Below, in pieces: positions 45,983 through 56,413 of a stretch of DNA of 64,000 nt (the stretch's first letter is position 1; every line of letters begins with the position of its first letter). Where the stretch lies: the NCBI RefSeq assembly GCF_900156405.1, contig NZ_FTNN01000001.1:355651-419650 (forward strand). The letters run 5' to 3'. A program made the translations under genes and the position numbers. The notes under the pieces were generated by a model that was not told the origin of the DNA, ran no database searches, and saw nothing but the letters and a program-made list of their open reading frames with translations. This DNA comes from Shewanella morhuae. Its GTDB lineage: Bacteria > Pseudomonadota > Gammaproteobacteria > Enterobacterales > Shewanellaceae.

Positions 45983-47329
45983 TTATTCGAGCGAAGTTAT
46001 CTGCGTAACCGTTGAGATTAACTGCCCGTGGCGCAAGCGGGTTTGCACACTATCACCGATTGCTAGGTTATCGGTACAATCTATGACTTGGTTATGCACA
46101 TCGGTGGTAATGCTGTAGCCGCGGCTTAAAGTGGCAAGCGGACTGACGGTTTCAAGCTGATGGGCCGCGTATTTTATCCGCTGCTCACTTTGGCTCAGTT
46201 TGTCCTGTAATGCATCCTGTAAGCGACTGGTAAGGTAACTTAGCCTGTTAGCCTCAATCGCGAGCCTATGCTTGGGAGATTGCTGTTCAAGGCGACTGGT
46301 GAGCAATTGCTGGCAGCGGCCAAGCTGGTGTAATCGATTCGATAGCGCCGACTCTAGCCTTAATTGCATCTCATCGAATCGTTGTTCGAACTGCTGCAAG
46401 CTACGTTTAGGATCTTGGCGCTGCAGTCGGTGTTCAAGCAAACTTAAGCGCCGTTCCTGCTTGAGCTGATAATGCTTCGCACTTTGAGCTAGGCGCGATA
46501 ATGCCATTGCCAGTTTCTGTGTTTTATTGTCGCTATCTTGGGATAACAACTCGGCGCCAGCAGAGGGCGTTGGTGCGCGAATATCGGCCACATAATCACT
46601 GATGGTGGTGTCGACTTCGTGACCTACTGCGCTAACAATGGGCAGGGCGCTGTTATAAATGGTCTGCGCGAGAGCTTCGCTGTTAAAACACCACAAATCT
46701 TCAAGCGAGCCGCCGCCACGGGTGAGCAGTAACACGTCAACTTCTAGCCTTTGATTGGCGATATTAATCGCTTGGCAAATGTTGATGTCAGCATTAGCGC
46801 CTTGCACTTGAGTCGGGTAAATAATGACTTCAATCGAAGGGTCGCGCCTTGCTAATACGTGCAGCACATCACGAATGGCCGCGCCCGTTGGCGAAGTAAT
46901 CACACCAATACGTTGGATATTTTTCGGCAAAGATCTTTTAGTATCTGCGGCAAATAGCCCCTCGGCGGCGAGTTTCATTTTGAGTGCATCAAACTGCTGC
47001 GCCAGTAGCCCATCGCCAGCGGGTAACATGGACTCAATCAATAATTGATAGTCGCCTCTGGGCTCATATACGCTGATCGCGCCTTTGACTAATACTTGCT
47101 GACCATTGATAGGCTTAAAACTGACGCTCTGATTACGCCCTTTAAACATAGCGCAACGAATTTGTGACGAGTGGTCTTTTAAGGTTAAATACCAATGACC
47201 TGAGCTGGGTGATGAAAAGTTAGAGATTTCACCATTGAGCCAAATTTTACCCAGTTGCCCCTCGAGAATTTGTCTGACTTCACCGTTGAGCCGCGAGACA
47301 GTGTAAATATTATTTTTGGTGCCTTGCAT
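45983..47329 (-). CDS. xseA: Exodeoxyribonuclease VII large subunit XseA
   Basis: Large subunit of exonuclease VII, which degrades single-stranded DNA from both ends. The OB-fold ssDNA-binding N-terminus holds [54 protein letters not shown] sequence. The catalytic region has [80 protein letters not shown], followed by a long coiled-coil (about residues 290-410). The start at 47329 gives the family-like [12 protein letters not shown]; the first in-frame start at 47407 would add 26 atypical residues. It is divergent from guaB. Confidence 0.95.
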   Translation of the reverse strand: MQGTKNNIYTVSRLNGEVRQILEGQLGKIWLNGEISNFSSPSSGHWYLTLKDHSSQIRCAMFKGRNQSVSFKPINGQQVLVKGAISVYEPRGDYQLLIESMLPAGDGLLAQQFDALKMKLAAEGLFAADTKRSLPKNIQRIGVITSPTGAAIRDVLHVLARRDPSIEVIIYPTQVQGANADINICQAINIANQRLEVDVLLLTRGGGSLEDLWCFNSEALAQTIYNSALPIVSAVGHEVDTTISDYVADIRAPTPSAGAELLSQDSDNKTQKLAMALSRLAQSAKHYQLKQERRLSLLEHRLQRQDPKRSLQQFEQRFDEMQLRLESALSNRLHQLGRCQQLLTSRLEQQSPKHRLAIEANRLSYLTSRLQDALQDKLSQSEQRIKYAAHQLETVSPLATLSRGYSITTDVHNQVIDCTDNLAIGDSVQTRLRHGQLISTVTQITSLE

Positions 47330-47368
47330 CGTTTTACTCAAAAAATGGGTGATATTTACTATTTTCCA

Positions 47369-47397
47369 TTTACCAGTGGTGATATGCAAGGTATAAT
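47369..47397 (+). promoter_or_regulatory. Probable guaB promoter
   Basis: TTTACC (47369-47374) and a perfect TATAAT (47392-47397) are spaced 17 bp apart, 54 bp before guaB. Confidence 0.6.
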
Positions 47398-47450
47398 CCC
47401 GCCGCAATATTTCACCTCTAAAATCCTACTCAAATTGGGAGATGTTGCAA

Positions 47451-48917
47451 ATGCTACGTTTAATTAAAGAAGCGCTTACTTTTGACGATGTGTTACTTGT
47501 TCCTGCGCATTCGACTGTACTCCCAAATACCGCCATCCTAAAAACTCGCCTGACCAAAACCATTGAATTGAATATCCCACTTGTGTCTGCTGCTATGGAC
47601 ACAGTAACCGAAGCTCGTCTTGCCATTGCTATCGCGCAAGAAGGCGGTTTAGGTTTTATTCATAAAAATATGAGTATTGAACAGCAAGCTGAAGAAGTTC
47701 GTAAAGTGAAAATTTACGAAGCAGGCGTGGTCCAACAACCTGTTACTGTTACCCCATCAACGACCTTAGCTGACCTCAAAATATTAACCTTGAAGAATGG
47801 TTTTGCGGGTTACCCCGTCGTTAACGATGCCAATGAACTCGTCGGAATCATTACCGGACGTGACGTGCGCTTTGTGACTGATTGGAGCCGAACGGTAGAA
47901 GAAGTGATGACGCCAAAATCGCGTTTAGTCACGGTTGCCGAAGGCACTAAATTAGATGAAGTGCAAAAGCTAATGCATTCGCATCGCATTGAAAAAGTCC
48001 TTGTTGTTGATGATAATTTCAAACTAAAAGGTTTGATCACGGTTAAAGACTTCGAGAAAGCCGAACGTAAACCTAACGCTTGTAAAGATGAGTTAGGCCG
48101 CTTACGTGTTGGTGCAGCCGTGGGTGCTGGTGCGGGTAATGAAGAGCGTGTTGACGCACTCGTTAAAGCCGGTGTTGACGTACTACTTATCGATTCTTCC
48201 CACGGACATTCAGAAGGCGTTTTACAACGTATTCGTGAAACCCGTGCTAAGCACCCCGATTTACAAATCATTGGCGGTAACGTTGCCACGGCGGAAGGTG
48301 CATTAGCACTCGTTGAAGCCGGCGTTAACGCAGTTAAAGTGGGTATCGGCCCTGGCTCTATTTGTACCACGCGTATCGTAACTGGTGTGGGCGTACCGCA
48401 AATTACTGCTGTTTCTGATGCGGCTGAAGCATTAAAAGGCCTAGGTATTCCGGTTATTGCTGATGGCGGTGTGCGTTTTTCTGGCGATTTAGCTAAGGCT
48501 TTAGCAGCGGGCGCATCGTGCATTATGGCGGGTTCTATGTTCGCAGGAACAGAAGAAGCCCCAGGCGAAACAGAACTATTCCAAGGTCGTACTTATAAGT
48601 CATACCGCGGTATGGGCTCATTAGGTGCTATGTCTCAAGGTTCTTCAGATCGCTATTTCCAATCTGACAATGCTGCCGACAAACTGGTGCCTGAGGGCAT
48701 TGAAGGCCGCGTACCTTACAAAGGTAAGTTGAAAGAAATCATTCATCAACACATGGGTGGCCTGCGTTCATGCATGGGCTTAACCGGTTGTGCCACGATT
48801 ACCGAACTGAATGAAAAAGCGCAATTTGTGAAAGTGACCTCTGCGGGCATGGGTGAATCCCATGTGCACGATGTCATGATTACTAAAGAAGCACCAAATT
48901 ACCGTTCAGGTTCTTAA
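47451..48917 (+). CDS. guaB: Inosine-5'-monophosphate dehydrogenase
   Basis: Converts IMP to XMP with NAD+, the first committed step to guanine nucleotides. It has a TIM-barrel catalytic domain interrupted by a pair of CBS domains (about residues 90-205, [31 protein letters not shown] and [34 protein letters not shown]). The catalytic Cys lies in [20 protein letters not shown]. The mobile flap and K+ site include [11 protein letters not shown] and EGRVPYKG. The ATG at 47451 is preferred because GGGAG lies 9 nt upstream and the protein then begins [22 protein letters not shown]; an ATG 9 nt earlier abuts the Shine-Dalgarno. It is followed by guaA, 113 bp downstream. Confidence 0.97.
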   Translation: MLRLIKEALTFDDVLLVPAHSTVLPNTAILKTRLTKTIELNIPLVSAAMDTVTEARLAIAIAQEGGLGFIHKNMSIEQQAEEVRKVKIYEAGVVQQPVTVTPSTTLADLKILTLKNGFAGYPVVNDANELVGIITGRDVRFVTDWSRTVEEVMTPKSRLVTVAEGTKLDEVQKLMHSHRIEKVLVVDDNFKLKGLITVKDFEKAERKPNACKDELGRLRVGAAVGAGAGNEERVDALVKAGVDVLLIDSSHGHSEGVLQRIRETRAKHPDLQIIGGNVATAEGALALVEAGVNAVKVGIGPGSICTTRIVTGVGVPQITAVSDAAEALKGLGIPVIADGGVRFSGDLAKALAAGASCIMAGSMFAGTEEAPGETELFQGRTYKSYRGMGSLGAMSQGSSDRYFQSDNAADKLVPEGIEGRVPYKGKLKEIIHQHMGGLRSCMGLTGCATITELNEKAQFVKVTSAGMGESHVHDVMITKEAPNYRSGS

Positions 48918-48927
48918 GCGTTTGATG

Positions 48928-48948
48928 AGAGGGCGCTAAGGCGCCTCT
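48928..48948 (+). terminator. Imperfect hairpin between guaB and guaA
   Basis: AGAGGGCGC pairs with GCGCCTCT, with one bulged G around TAAG, and is followed by TTTAAT. It could be an attenuator that lowers guaA transcription relative to guaB. Confidence 0.45.
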
Positions 48949-49030
48949 TTAATACTTATGATCCAATACTCAAGGTTGGCCATGGCCGCGTTGAGCAATG
49001 TTAAAACAATAGATGAGATAAAGGTTCCCC

Positions 49031-50608
49031 ATGAGCGATATTCATGAGCACAAGATACTGATCCTCGATTTTGGATCTCAGTACACTCAATTGATTGCCC
49101 GTCGTATCCGTGAAATCGGTGTGTACTGTGAATTATGGGCGTGGGATGTAACAGAAGCCCAAATCCGCGAGTTTGCCCCGAACGGTATTATTCTTGCTGG
49201 CGGCCCTGAAAGTGTGACGGCTGAAAACTCGCCACGTGCACCTGAATACGTATTTACTGCTGGCGTGCCTGTGCTTGGCATTTGCTACGGCATGCAAACC
49301 ATGTCTGAGCAGCTGGGCGGTAAAGTCATTCAAGGTGTGGGTGAGGGCGAGTTTGGCTACGCGCAAATAGAAATGCTGACAGATTCTTTGTTATTTAAAG
49401 GCATTGAAGATGCAGTCAGCGGCGAAGGCAAGCCACTACTAGATGTATGGATGAGCCACGGTGACAAAGTCTCGGCGATTCCCCAAGGATTTGTTGCGGT
49501 TGCTAAAACCGACACTTGCCCGTTTGCAGCTATGGCCAATGAAGAAAAGCGTTTCTATGGCGTACAATTCCACCCAGAAGTGACCCACACTCGCCAAGGG
49601 CTGCGCATGTTATCGCACTTTGCCTTAGACATTTGTGGCTGCGCGGCAAATTGGAAACCTTCATCAATTATCGAAGATGCGATTGAGCGCTTGAAAAAGC
49701 AAATTGGTGATGATGAAGTGATCCTCGGTTTATCAGGCGGTGTTGATTCATCGGTGGTGGCTATGCTGCTGCACCGTGCTATCGGTAAAAATCTGACCTG
49801 CGTATTTGTTGATAACGGTCTACTGCGTTTGAACGAAGCTGAGCAAGTGATGGACATGTTTGGCGATCATTTTGGCCTGAATATTATTCATGTTGCTGCA
49901 GAAAGCCGCTTCCTTGACGCGCTGAAAGGCGAGGCCGAACCAGAAGCTAAGCGTAAGATCATCGGTCGTGTATTTGTAGAAATTTTTGATGAAGAATCAA
50001 AAAAATGCGCCAATGCAAAATGGTTAGCCCAAGGCACGATTTATCCTGATGTGATTGAATCTGCTGGCAGCGCCACAGGCAAAGCCCATGTGATTAAATC
50101 TCACCATAACGTGGGTGGTCTGCCTGCTGATATGGCTTTAGGTTTAGTTGAGCCACTGCGCGAACTGTTTAAAGATGAAGTGCGCAAAATTGGTCTTGAG
50201 TTAGGCCTACCTTACAATATGCTTTATCGCCATCCGTTCCCAGGACCAGGTCTTGGTGTGCGCGTATTAGGTGAAGTGAAGAAAGAATATTGTGACTTGC
50301 TGCGCCGCGCCGATGCTATCTTTATCGAAGAACTGCATAAAGCCGACTTATACAACAAAGTCAGCCAAGCCTTTACGGTGTTTTTACCTGTACGCTCAGT
50401 TGGCGTAATGGGTGATGGCCGTAAATATGATTGGGTTGTATCACTGCGCGCCGTAGAAACAATCGATTTTATGACCGCCCATTGGGCGCATCTACCGTAT
50501 GATTTCTTAGGCCGCGTATCAAACCGCATCATCAATGAAGTCGATGGCATTTCCCGTGTGGTTTACGATATCTCTGGCAAACCGCCAGCGACGATCGAGT
50601 GGGAATAA
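49031..50608 (+). CDS. guaA: GMP synthase (glutamine-hydrolysing)
   Basis: Converts XMP to GMP using ATP and glutamine ammonia. The N-terminal class I glutamine amidotransferase domain has Cys85 in [10 protein letters not shown] and His/Glu in FHPEVTHT. The ATP pyrophosphatase domain begins with the PP-loop [18 protein letters not shown]. The C-terminal dimerisation and XMP-binding domain contains [39 protein letters not shown] and ends [13 protein letters not shown]. At 525 residues it is full length with an intact 3' end, so no element has disrupted it. It forms the guaBA unit, ending at a strong terminator. Confidence 0.98.
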   Translation: MSDIHEHKILILDFGSQYTQLIARRIREIGVYCELWAWDVTEAQIREFAPNGIILAGGPESVTAENSPRAPEYVFTAGVPVLGICYGMQTMSEQLGGKVIQGVGEGEFGYAQIEMLTDSLLFKGIEDAVSGEGKPLLDVWMSHGDKVSAIPQGFVAVAKTDTCPFAAMANEEKRFYGVQFHPEVTHTRQGLRMLSHFALDICGCAANWKPSSIIEDAIERLKKQIGDDEVILGLSGGVDSSVVAMLLHRAIGKNLTCVFVDNGLLRLNEAEQVMDMFGDHFGLNIIHVAAESRFLDALKGEAEPEAKRKIIGRVFVEIFDEESKKCANAKWLAQGTIYPDVIESAGSATGKAHVIKSHHNVGGLPADMALGLVEPLRELFKDEVRKIGLELGLPYNMLYRHPFPGPGLGVRVLGEVKKEYCDLLRRADAIFIEELHKADLYNKVSQAFTVFLPVRSVGVMGDGRKYDWVVSLRAVETIDFMTAHWAHLPYDFLGRVSNRIINEVDGISRVVYDISGKPPATIEWE

Positions 50609-50638
50609 GTTAATTACGGCTCATCGATTCGATGAGGG

Positions 50639-50667
50639 AACCCCGCCAAAAGGCGGGGTTCTTGTTT
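50639..50667 (+). terminator. Terminator after guaA
   Basis: AACCCCGCC (50639-50647) and GGCGGGGTT (50652-50660) pair perfectly around AAAA and are followed by CTTGTTT. It also insulates the convergent large gene at 50681. Confidence 0.88.
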
Positions 50668-50680
50668 ATGGAGGTAATGC

Positions 50681-53600
50681 TTAAAACATTTTTTCTACAG
50701 AAGTGACAAAGATTGGATCAGGTATTTCTTGCCCAATAAGTCTCTTCTTTCGTTCCTTGTTTCTTTCTTTGATTGCTTTCTCCCTTGCTTGGTTAAACAC
50801 AGGGGAATAATGTGACCATTTACAAGCTATCGGAGGTTGTGTACTAATGCGTGCATCCATGCAGGTTTTGGCAATGATTAGATACCGCCAGAACTCCTCT
50901 GGTGTTGGTGCGTCCCACATATTTTGAACCCATGTTTGTGCCCATAGAGCATTCTCATACTCTGTAAATGCATGTTTAGCTGCTTTGGCACACATACCTT
51001 TACCATTGATGTGTTTATCAATTATGCCAACGAGTTTATCAGACTGAGTCGAGTATCCTGCAATCGTTATGGCGTATGCTTGATCTAAACTATCTTCGCT
51101 GGAAGCAAATTGTTGAATCAATGATGTAATAAAGTCAGCCGCACCAAAACGCTCTGCTGCGAGTATTTCTCGGGCAAGAACTGCGTCATTTTCGGCACCT
51201 AAAAGTCTTTGATACCGCAACTTTTGTATTGGTTTAGATACTTCGCTTCCCCAAATGGCTTGATGTTCAAGGGTCAGATCGTCTCCTAAAGCCAGTGTCA
51301 CGAAACCTTGTGACGTTGCTGCTCGGTTTAGCAGTGCCACAGCTTTTTCTGGATATTTCGAGGAAAGTAGATTTGCCACAGCAAAGGCCAAGTTCTTGAG
51401 CCAAAGGAATTTAGCCGTGTCCGTCTGTTCTAAAATGTTGACCAGTTCATCGATCAGCGAGGGTACTTGAAAAACTAGGCGTTGGAGATTGTCTATAGTA
51501 ATTTCTTTAACTAAGAGTTCTGCATCTGTGCCTTTCAGCTTTGTGAAAAAAGCTTCCGCTACTGCATTTAGTCTGCTTTGCTTTTCGTCGAAATAATCAT
51601 CGTTATCTAGAATTTCCTCTAAGCTCTTTTGCTTAGGGAAGCGTTCGTTTGTTCGATTTGACTCTTCGATAGATATGAAAGCGTATGGGGCTAATTCAGT
51701 CCTAGATAGTTCCAAGTCTGCAAGTGGAGGTTGTATTTTGCTGGCAGCAGTAATCCCGCTAGTAAGTCGTTGTATAAAGCAGTCTACCATTGGTTTAGCA
51801 AATGACTTTCCTAATCTATTGGCTGATGCGAACCAAGTCTTATGGTTTATTCGATTTAGTAGCTCTTCGCTCGATAATTCGTTTCGAAAGCACGCCTCTA
51901 CCAATAGCATAGAGCCGAACCACTCCTCATAGGTTTTTTCGTCTGCAGAGGTTGCGTTCCAACTATCTAGCGTATGAACCTGTCGAACAAGATCCAAATC
52001 ATTGAACACTGCTAATTCATAGATAACTGAGCGAAGCATAGAAGAATCATAAATAAAACACTTTAATATCAGCTCTTCGAGTTCACTATTTATCTGGGTT
52101 TTGCCATATAACGCAGCCGCAAGAGCTCCATAAACAGCTTCTTCATCGTTAGTTTCGAGTGATTTTTGAAGTGCTGCGACGATTGCTTCTGTTGGTTGGC
52201 GTTTAAGGCTTGGGATGGCTTTTAGTAAATATTTTGTCCCGACGATTTTGTTCGTCATGCATTTGAGTTGTTCTTCTGCTGAAATTTGTGCGGCGGCATA
52301 GTAAAACACAAACATCTGACAAATATCCCGATCATTTTCTGTCAGAACCTCAAAGGCATCGCTTTCCACCATTCTATTGAGCAAGTTCTTCGCTAAGTCA
52401 GGGGTAACTAATGGGATGTCATTTTCACTGTTTAGAATTAGCTGCCGCAGAGGAAGTCCTGTTCTTGTTAACAACCCTGCAAGGATACTTTGAGTTTTTT
52501 CAATAGCGACTGCGGGTTCAAATCGGCATGCAACTGGCAGAAATTGTATGAAGCTGTGGTCTTCGCTGCTTTGCCCCATCATTGTCTGTAACATCATATC
52601 GGGAGCAAGAGCTGTGAATTGTTGGATCCCTTGCTCTATATCTGTTGGTCGAGCAGCATCAGGATTTGCCACTTTAACCTGACGCCATTTGTCGGGTGAT
52701 GGCGGTTCAAAGTTATATCCCCCCTTTCGTAGCTCTTCAGCAATCGCATCGGCCTCTGTCGCGTCAACTTCTTCACCGCTCGAATTAAGCATTCGTACAA
52801 TCGTCCACTGGGCTCCTTTCGAAGTAGTATTGTTGCGTAGTGGCTCAATCGCTTTGAGGAAGGAATATCTGGTTGCGGCGCGCTCCACCCGATTAAATGT
52901 TGTAAGTTGATTAAATGCCTTCCGTGCAAAAGAGATATCTTTATTCAATGAAAAAGCTAAGCCCATTGCAACAAAGCTTTCGGCGAAGCCAACGAGGGAG
53001 CGTCCCGCCAGTAGCCGAAGTGCTATCGTAAACAATTCGTCAGGTTCGCTCGATACCTCGGTCATCTGCGTCAGTAGTTGCTTTTCAAAAGAGGATAGAG
53101 AAGACAAGGTCTCTTCGATTTCAGATTTTTTTCTCTCAAGCTGTTTTTCGTACTCTGAGTCATTTCGCCTGTGATAACGATTAGTCTGTTCAACGGGATC
53201 CTTGTTGTAGCAGTGAAGCCATTGACGTATGGCTGCTTCAGCCGCTTGCCATCCTATTTCAGATTGCGTGACTTCAAACGTGGCGTGGATGAACCAGTCT
53301 TGATTGATTCTTCTTCCATTTTCGAGACACAGAATCTTTAAAACGTCGAAATGTGTTTCTGGTTGAAGCTTGACGATCCCAACGAATGTTTCAAAGCGAC
53401 GGTTATCCACATTTTGTAGATTGGCAAACTCATTTAGCAGACCAGATAAGATTTTATTATCAAATCTAATGCCGTCGAGTGCGCAGATCATTAAAGATGC
53501 AAAGAGCACATCAGCGGTTCGGTCCATGGCCTGTATCGGCTCGACAAGCTGGCATATCCGAGCGGCTAAATCCTGTTTTGCCCGAAGCGTTTGCCAAAGT

Positions 53601-55252
53601 TGGTCAACCAGCGTGAAGCCGAGGGCGAGAGTCAAACCCTCTTCACGTAGTTCGTACTGATCACCTGGCCCTGGGAGAGTTCGGAAGAAACGTGTCTCAA
53701 TGACGGCGCTGGAATCTGCCTGAAAGTTCTGAGGCGGTTCGTTTATAGATGCCTGCACTCGCTTTAACACCTCTGTTGCGTGCTGACTGAGGCGGCTGGT
53801 CAAGTCCGTGAAGATCTCGTCTTCGAAGTTCTCACGCTGCGACGCTCGAAGGTGCTCCAGCAGCAACCTATCGGTTGTTAACCCTTTCCAAGCCATCGCC
53901 TTCTGATGTGGAAGGGTGGTGATAGCAACGTTAAGCAATCTTGGATTTTGGAGTGTTAACAGAGTTTGTTGATCGAGCCAATCAAGATAAATTCCATGGT
54001 ATGTAAGCAGCATATTGCGTTCAGCAGATGACCACTCCGGAACCGTGATGACTTTAGGCTTGAATTCTAATCCTGGGGCGACTGTCTTCTTCCAAAATGT
54101 TGGCCTAACTGTCACGATCAACCGACCGCCAATTTTTGATAATCGGTATTGAAATCCGTTAAGTAACTTATCCCATGGGATTGTTTGACGTTGATTTAAG
54201 CCGTCAATAACTACTAACAGGGAAGCTTGTGGTGGTGTAATCCTCCAAGCCTGAAGGCGATGTCTCCATCGACTCTTAAGTGCTTTAGTTGTAATTTCAT
54301 TGGTTTGCTTAATCAAAATATCAATGAGGAAGTCATCAAGTTCTTCTACCGATGTTCCCTCAAGTTGCTCTGCACTGACGAATAACGCCAAGCCCTTAGT
54401 CTCAGAACACAATTGCGCTGAAAGCCATGACTTGCCGTGGCCTTCATCACCCAACAGAATGAGTTCTTTTCCAGCTTGAATTTCTCCTGCGATCTGATCT
54501 CGCAGTTCATTGCGCACCGATGGGAAGTGCTTATCTTTTAAGACTGCTAGCCCTTGCCCTAAACGTTCCTTCGCTAAGCGCGTGTCGCAAAATGTTTTAA
54601 TTCGCCATTCATGGTTCAACTCAATCGCTCGTTGTAATGCCAGCTTCGAAACATTGAGGTTCGACTTGAGTCTTTGAAGGAGATTTTCGAATTCTGGATG
54701 ATGCAAGATATCTCGGAATGATGCCTTAAGGTCACCATCAGTTATCTTTGTTTGGCACGTTTTCAATGAGTAATTTTTGACGATGAAATCGATGGCAGGA
54801 TCGCCAGCTGCAACCACGGCTATGGCTAGAAGCGGCAGTGGGGCAGAGGTCCAATCCAAAATAAAGGTAGAAATAGCATTTCGGTCACCATCTTCCTGGA
54901 TATCCCTTGCAATCTGTGAACTTACCTCGGTTGTCGCACCAAGAATCCACAAACGATCCGCGGCATTGTTGTCGCGTGCCAAATCCGCTATTTTTGTCAA
55001 GACTTCATTTCTGGGAATATCACCTGAGTATCGCTTGGCTTCGAAACAAATTGAATCGCTAGGCATTGCAGCATCTCCATCCATGCCACCCTGTAGCCCA
55101 CTTGCAGAAAGACGAAATGGGATACCAGTCAAGTTCGTCAGCACAATGCGAAGGAGACCTTCAAATCCATCTGCGCCTGTTGCCTTTAGTGATAAAATAC
55201 CGGTTCTGATTATTTCAAGGCTTTTTGAGTATCGACAAACAGATTCGCTCAT
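50681..55252 (-). CDS. Avs-like STAND NTPase with N-terminal PD-(D/E)xK nuclease, probable anti-phage defence
   Basis: A 1523-residue cytosolic protein, uninterrupted. Residues about 20-135 look like an Mrr-type nuclease: Glu31 in GADGFEGLLRIVL, then G-M-D58-G-D and E71-A-K73 in SICFEAKRY, i.e. D-x12-E-x-K. Residues about 245-450 carry a STAND/NACHT-type NTPase: Walker A GDEGHGKS (268-275), Walker B LLVVIDGLNQ (D350), and a sensor-like GRLIVTVRPTFW (R383). ELREEGLTLALGFTLVDQLW (534-553) resembles the winged-helix end of Avs NTPases. The remaining ~950 residues are helical, repeat-like, with a charged coiled segment near 700-730, and would be the sensor. This matches Avs (AVAST) proteins, of which Avs4 has an Mrr-like nuclease. 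No other defence gene or integrase adjoins it. The family is inferred by motif, not by search. Confidence 0.78.
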   Translation of the reverse strand: MSESVCRYSKSLEIIRTGILSLKATGADGFEGLLRIVLTNLTGIPFRLSASGLQGGMDGDAAMPSDSICFEAKRYSGDIPRNEVLTKIADLARDNNAADRLWILGATTEVSSQIARDIQEDGDRNAISTFILDWTSAPLPLLAIAVVAAGDPAIDFIVKNYSLKTCQTKITDGDLKASFRDILHHPEFENLLQRLKSNLNVSKLALQRAIELNHEWRIKTFCDTRLAKERLGQGLAVLKDKHFPSVRNELRDQIAGEIQAGKELILLGDEGHGKSWLSAQLCSETKGLALFVSAEQLEGTSVEELDDFLIDILIKQTNEITTKALKSRWRHRLQAWRITPPQASLLVVIDGLNQRQTIPWDKLLNGFQYRLSKIGGRLIVTVRPTFWKKTVAPGLEFKPKVITVPEWSSAERNMLLTYHGIYLDWLDQQTLLTLQNPRLLNVAITTLPHQKAMAWKGLTTDRLLLEHLRASQRENFEDEIFTDLTSRLSQHATEVLKRVQASINEPPQNFQADSSAVIETRFFRTLPGPGDQYELREEGLTLALGFTLVDQLWQTLRAKQDLAARICQLVEPIQAMDRTADVLFASLMICALDGIRFDNKILSGLLNEFANLQNVDNRRFETFVGIVKLQPETHFDVLKILCLENGRRINQDWFIHATFEVTQSEIGWQAAEAAIRQWLHCYNKDPVEQTNRYHRRNDSEYEKQLERKKSEIEETLSSLSSFEKQLLTQMTEVSSEPDELFTIALRLLAGRSLVGFAESFVAMGLAFSLNKDISFARKAFNQLTTFNRVERAATRYSFLKAIEPLRNNTTSKGAQWTIVRMLNSSGEEVDATEADAIAEELRKGGYNFEPPSPDKWRQVKVANPDAARPTDIEQGIQQFTALAPDMMLQTMMGQSSEDHSFIQFLPVACRFEPAVAIEKTQSILAGLLTRTGLPLRQLILNSENDIPLVTPDLAKNLLNRMVESDAFEVLTENDRDICQMFVFYYAAAQISAEEQLKCMTNKIVGTKYLLKAIPSLKRQPTEAIVAALQKSLETNDEEAVYGALAAALYGKTQINSELEELILKCFIYDSSMLRSVIYELAVFNDLDLVRQVHTLDSWNATSADEKTYEEWFGSMLLVEACFRNELSSEELLNRINHKTWFASANRLGKSFAKPMVDCFIQRLTSGITAASKIQPPLADLELSRTELAPYAFISIEESNRTNERFPKQKSLEEILDNDDYFDEKQSRLNAVAEAFFTKLKGTDAELLVKEITIDNLQRLVFQVPSLIDELVNILEQTDTAKFLWLKNLAFAVANLLSSKYPEKAVALLNRAATSQGFVTLALGDDLTLEHQAIWGSEVSKPIQKLRYQRLLGAENDAVLAREILAAERFGAADFITSLIQQFASSEDSLDQAYAITIAGYSTQSDKLVGIIDKHINGKGMCAKAAKHAFTEYENALWAQTWVQNMWDAPTPEEFWRYLIIAKTCMDARISTQPPIACKWSHYSPVFNQAREKAIKERNKERKKRLIGQEIPDPIFVTSVEKMF

Positions 55253-55304
55253 GTGTTTTCTCGTTTAATTTGGATGGAGCGTTGTCCCTATTAATAATGC
55301 TATT

Positions 55305-55351
55305 CCTTTCAAAATTAAATTACTGATAATGGGAACTGCTTAATTGAAAGG
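55305..55351. promoter_or_regulatory. Inverted repeat upstream of the Avs-like gene
   Basis: CCTTTCAAAATTAA (55305-55318) faces TTAATTGAAAGG (55340-55351): 12 paired bases with a 2-nt bulge, about 53 bp upstream of the start codon. No T-run follows. It may be an operator. The rest of 55253-55557 is AT-rich with no ORF. Confidence 0.35.
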
Positions 55352-55497
55352 GATATCTATAGTGCGCATTTTTCTCAACATAGTAATTCCTCTAGATGTT
55401 ACTTACCACACCAGTTTTTTTAACTGATTTTTTTAAAAGGTATTTTTACTAGTTATATACTTCAGTGGGAATAGTTTAAGAGTGATAAGTCTTTTAG

Positions 55498-56082
<585 letters not shown>

Positions 56083-56103
56083 ACATTGATTTAAGCGGCA
56101 GGA

Positions 56104-56223
56104 TTAATCTTGAGATTGGATAAAAGTGAAGAACAGTTTTTGACGATTTAGAATACGTCTATGACGGATTTTGAGTAAAGTGCGACGACGCGCAGCTGTG
56201 TTGCTGATGGCTTTTCTTTTCAT
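56104..56223 (-). CDS. Possible 39-residue highly basic small protein
   Basis: A short minus-strand ORF beginning MKRKAISNTAARRRTLLK and ending FTFIQSQD. It contains 12 Arg/Lys residues and no homology that I recognise. GGGGT lies 4-5 nt before the ATG. It falls in the 331-bp convergent gap between tadA and mltF. The strand matches mltF, whose stop lies 190 bp upstream, so it could be read from the mltF transcript. The rest of the gap shows nothing else. It may be a chance ORF. Confidence 0.35.
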   Translation of the reverse strand: MKRKAISNTAARRRTLLKIRHRRILNRQKLFFTFIQSQD

Positions 56224-56413
56224 ATAGACCCCATTTATTGTTATTTTGCTGTCGGTTAACGCATTATCCTCGCCGTTAAGCCACGACAGTAGCAGTTGCA
56301 TTAGAATGCGGCAATAGCACGGGTTAGATAAGCTTAATTCAGCATGCGTTTAGCCTACAGATGTGTTTTAGCCTGAGTCTTGGATAAGCTTACGTCTTTA
56401 AAGGTGAGTGAGG

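Noticed and set aside
47810..48523. 237-codon ORF antisense to guaB
   Set aside because: It mirrors a highly conserved coding strand, has no ribosome-binding site and a composition typical of antisense shadows. The same holds for long antisense ORFs opposite purL, xseA and guaA.
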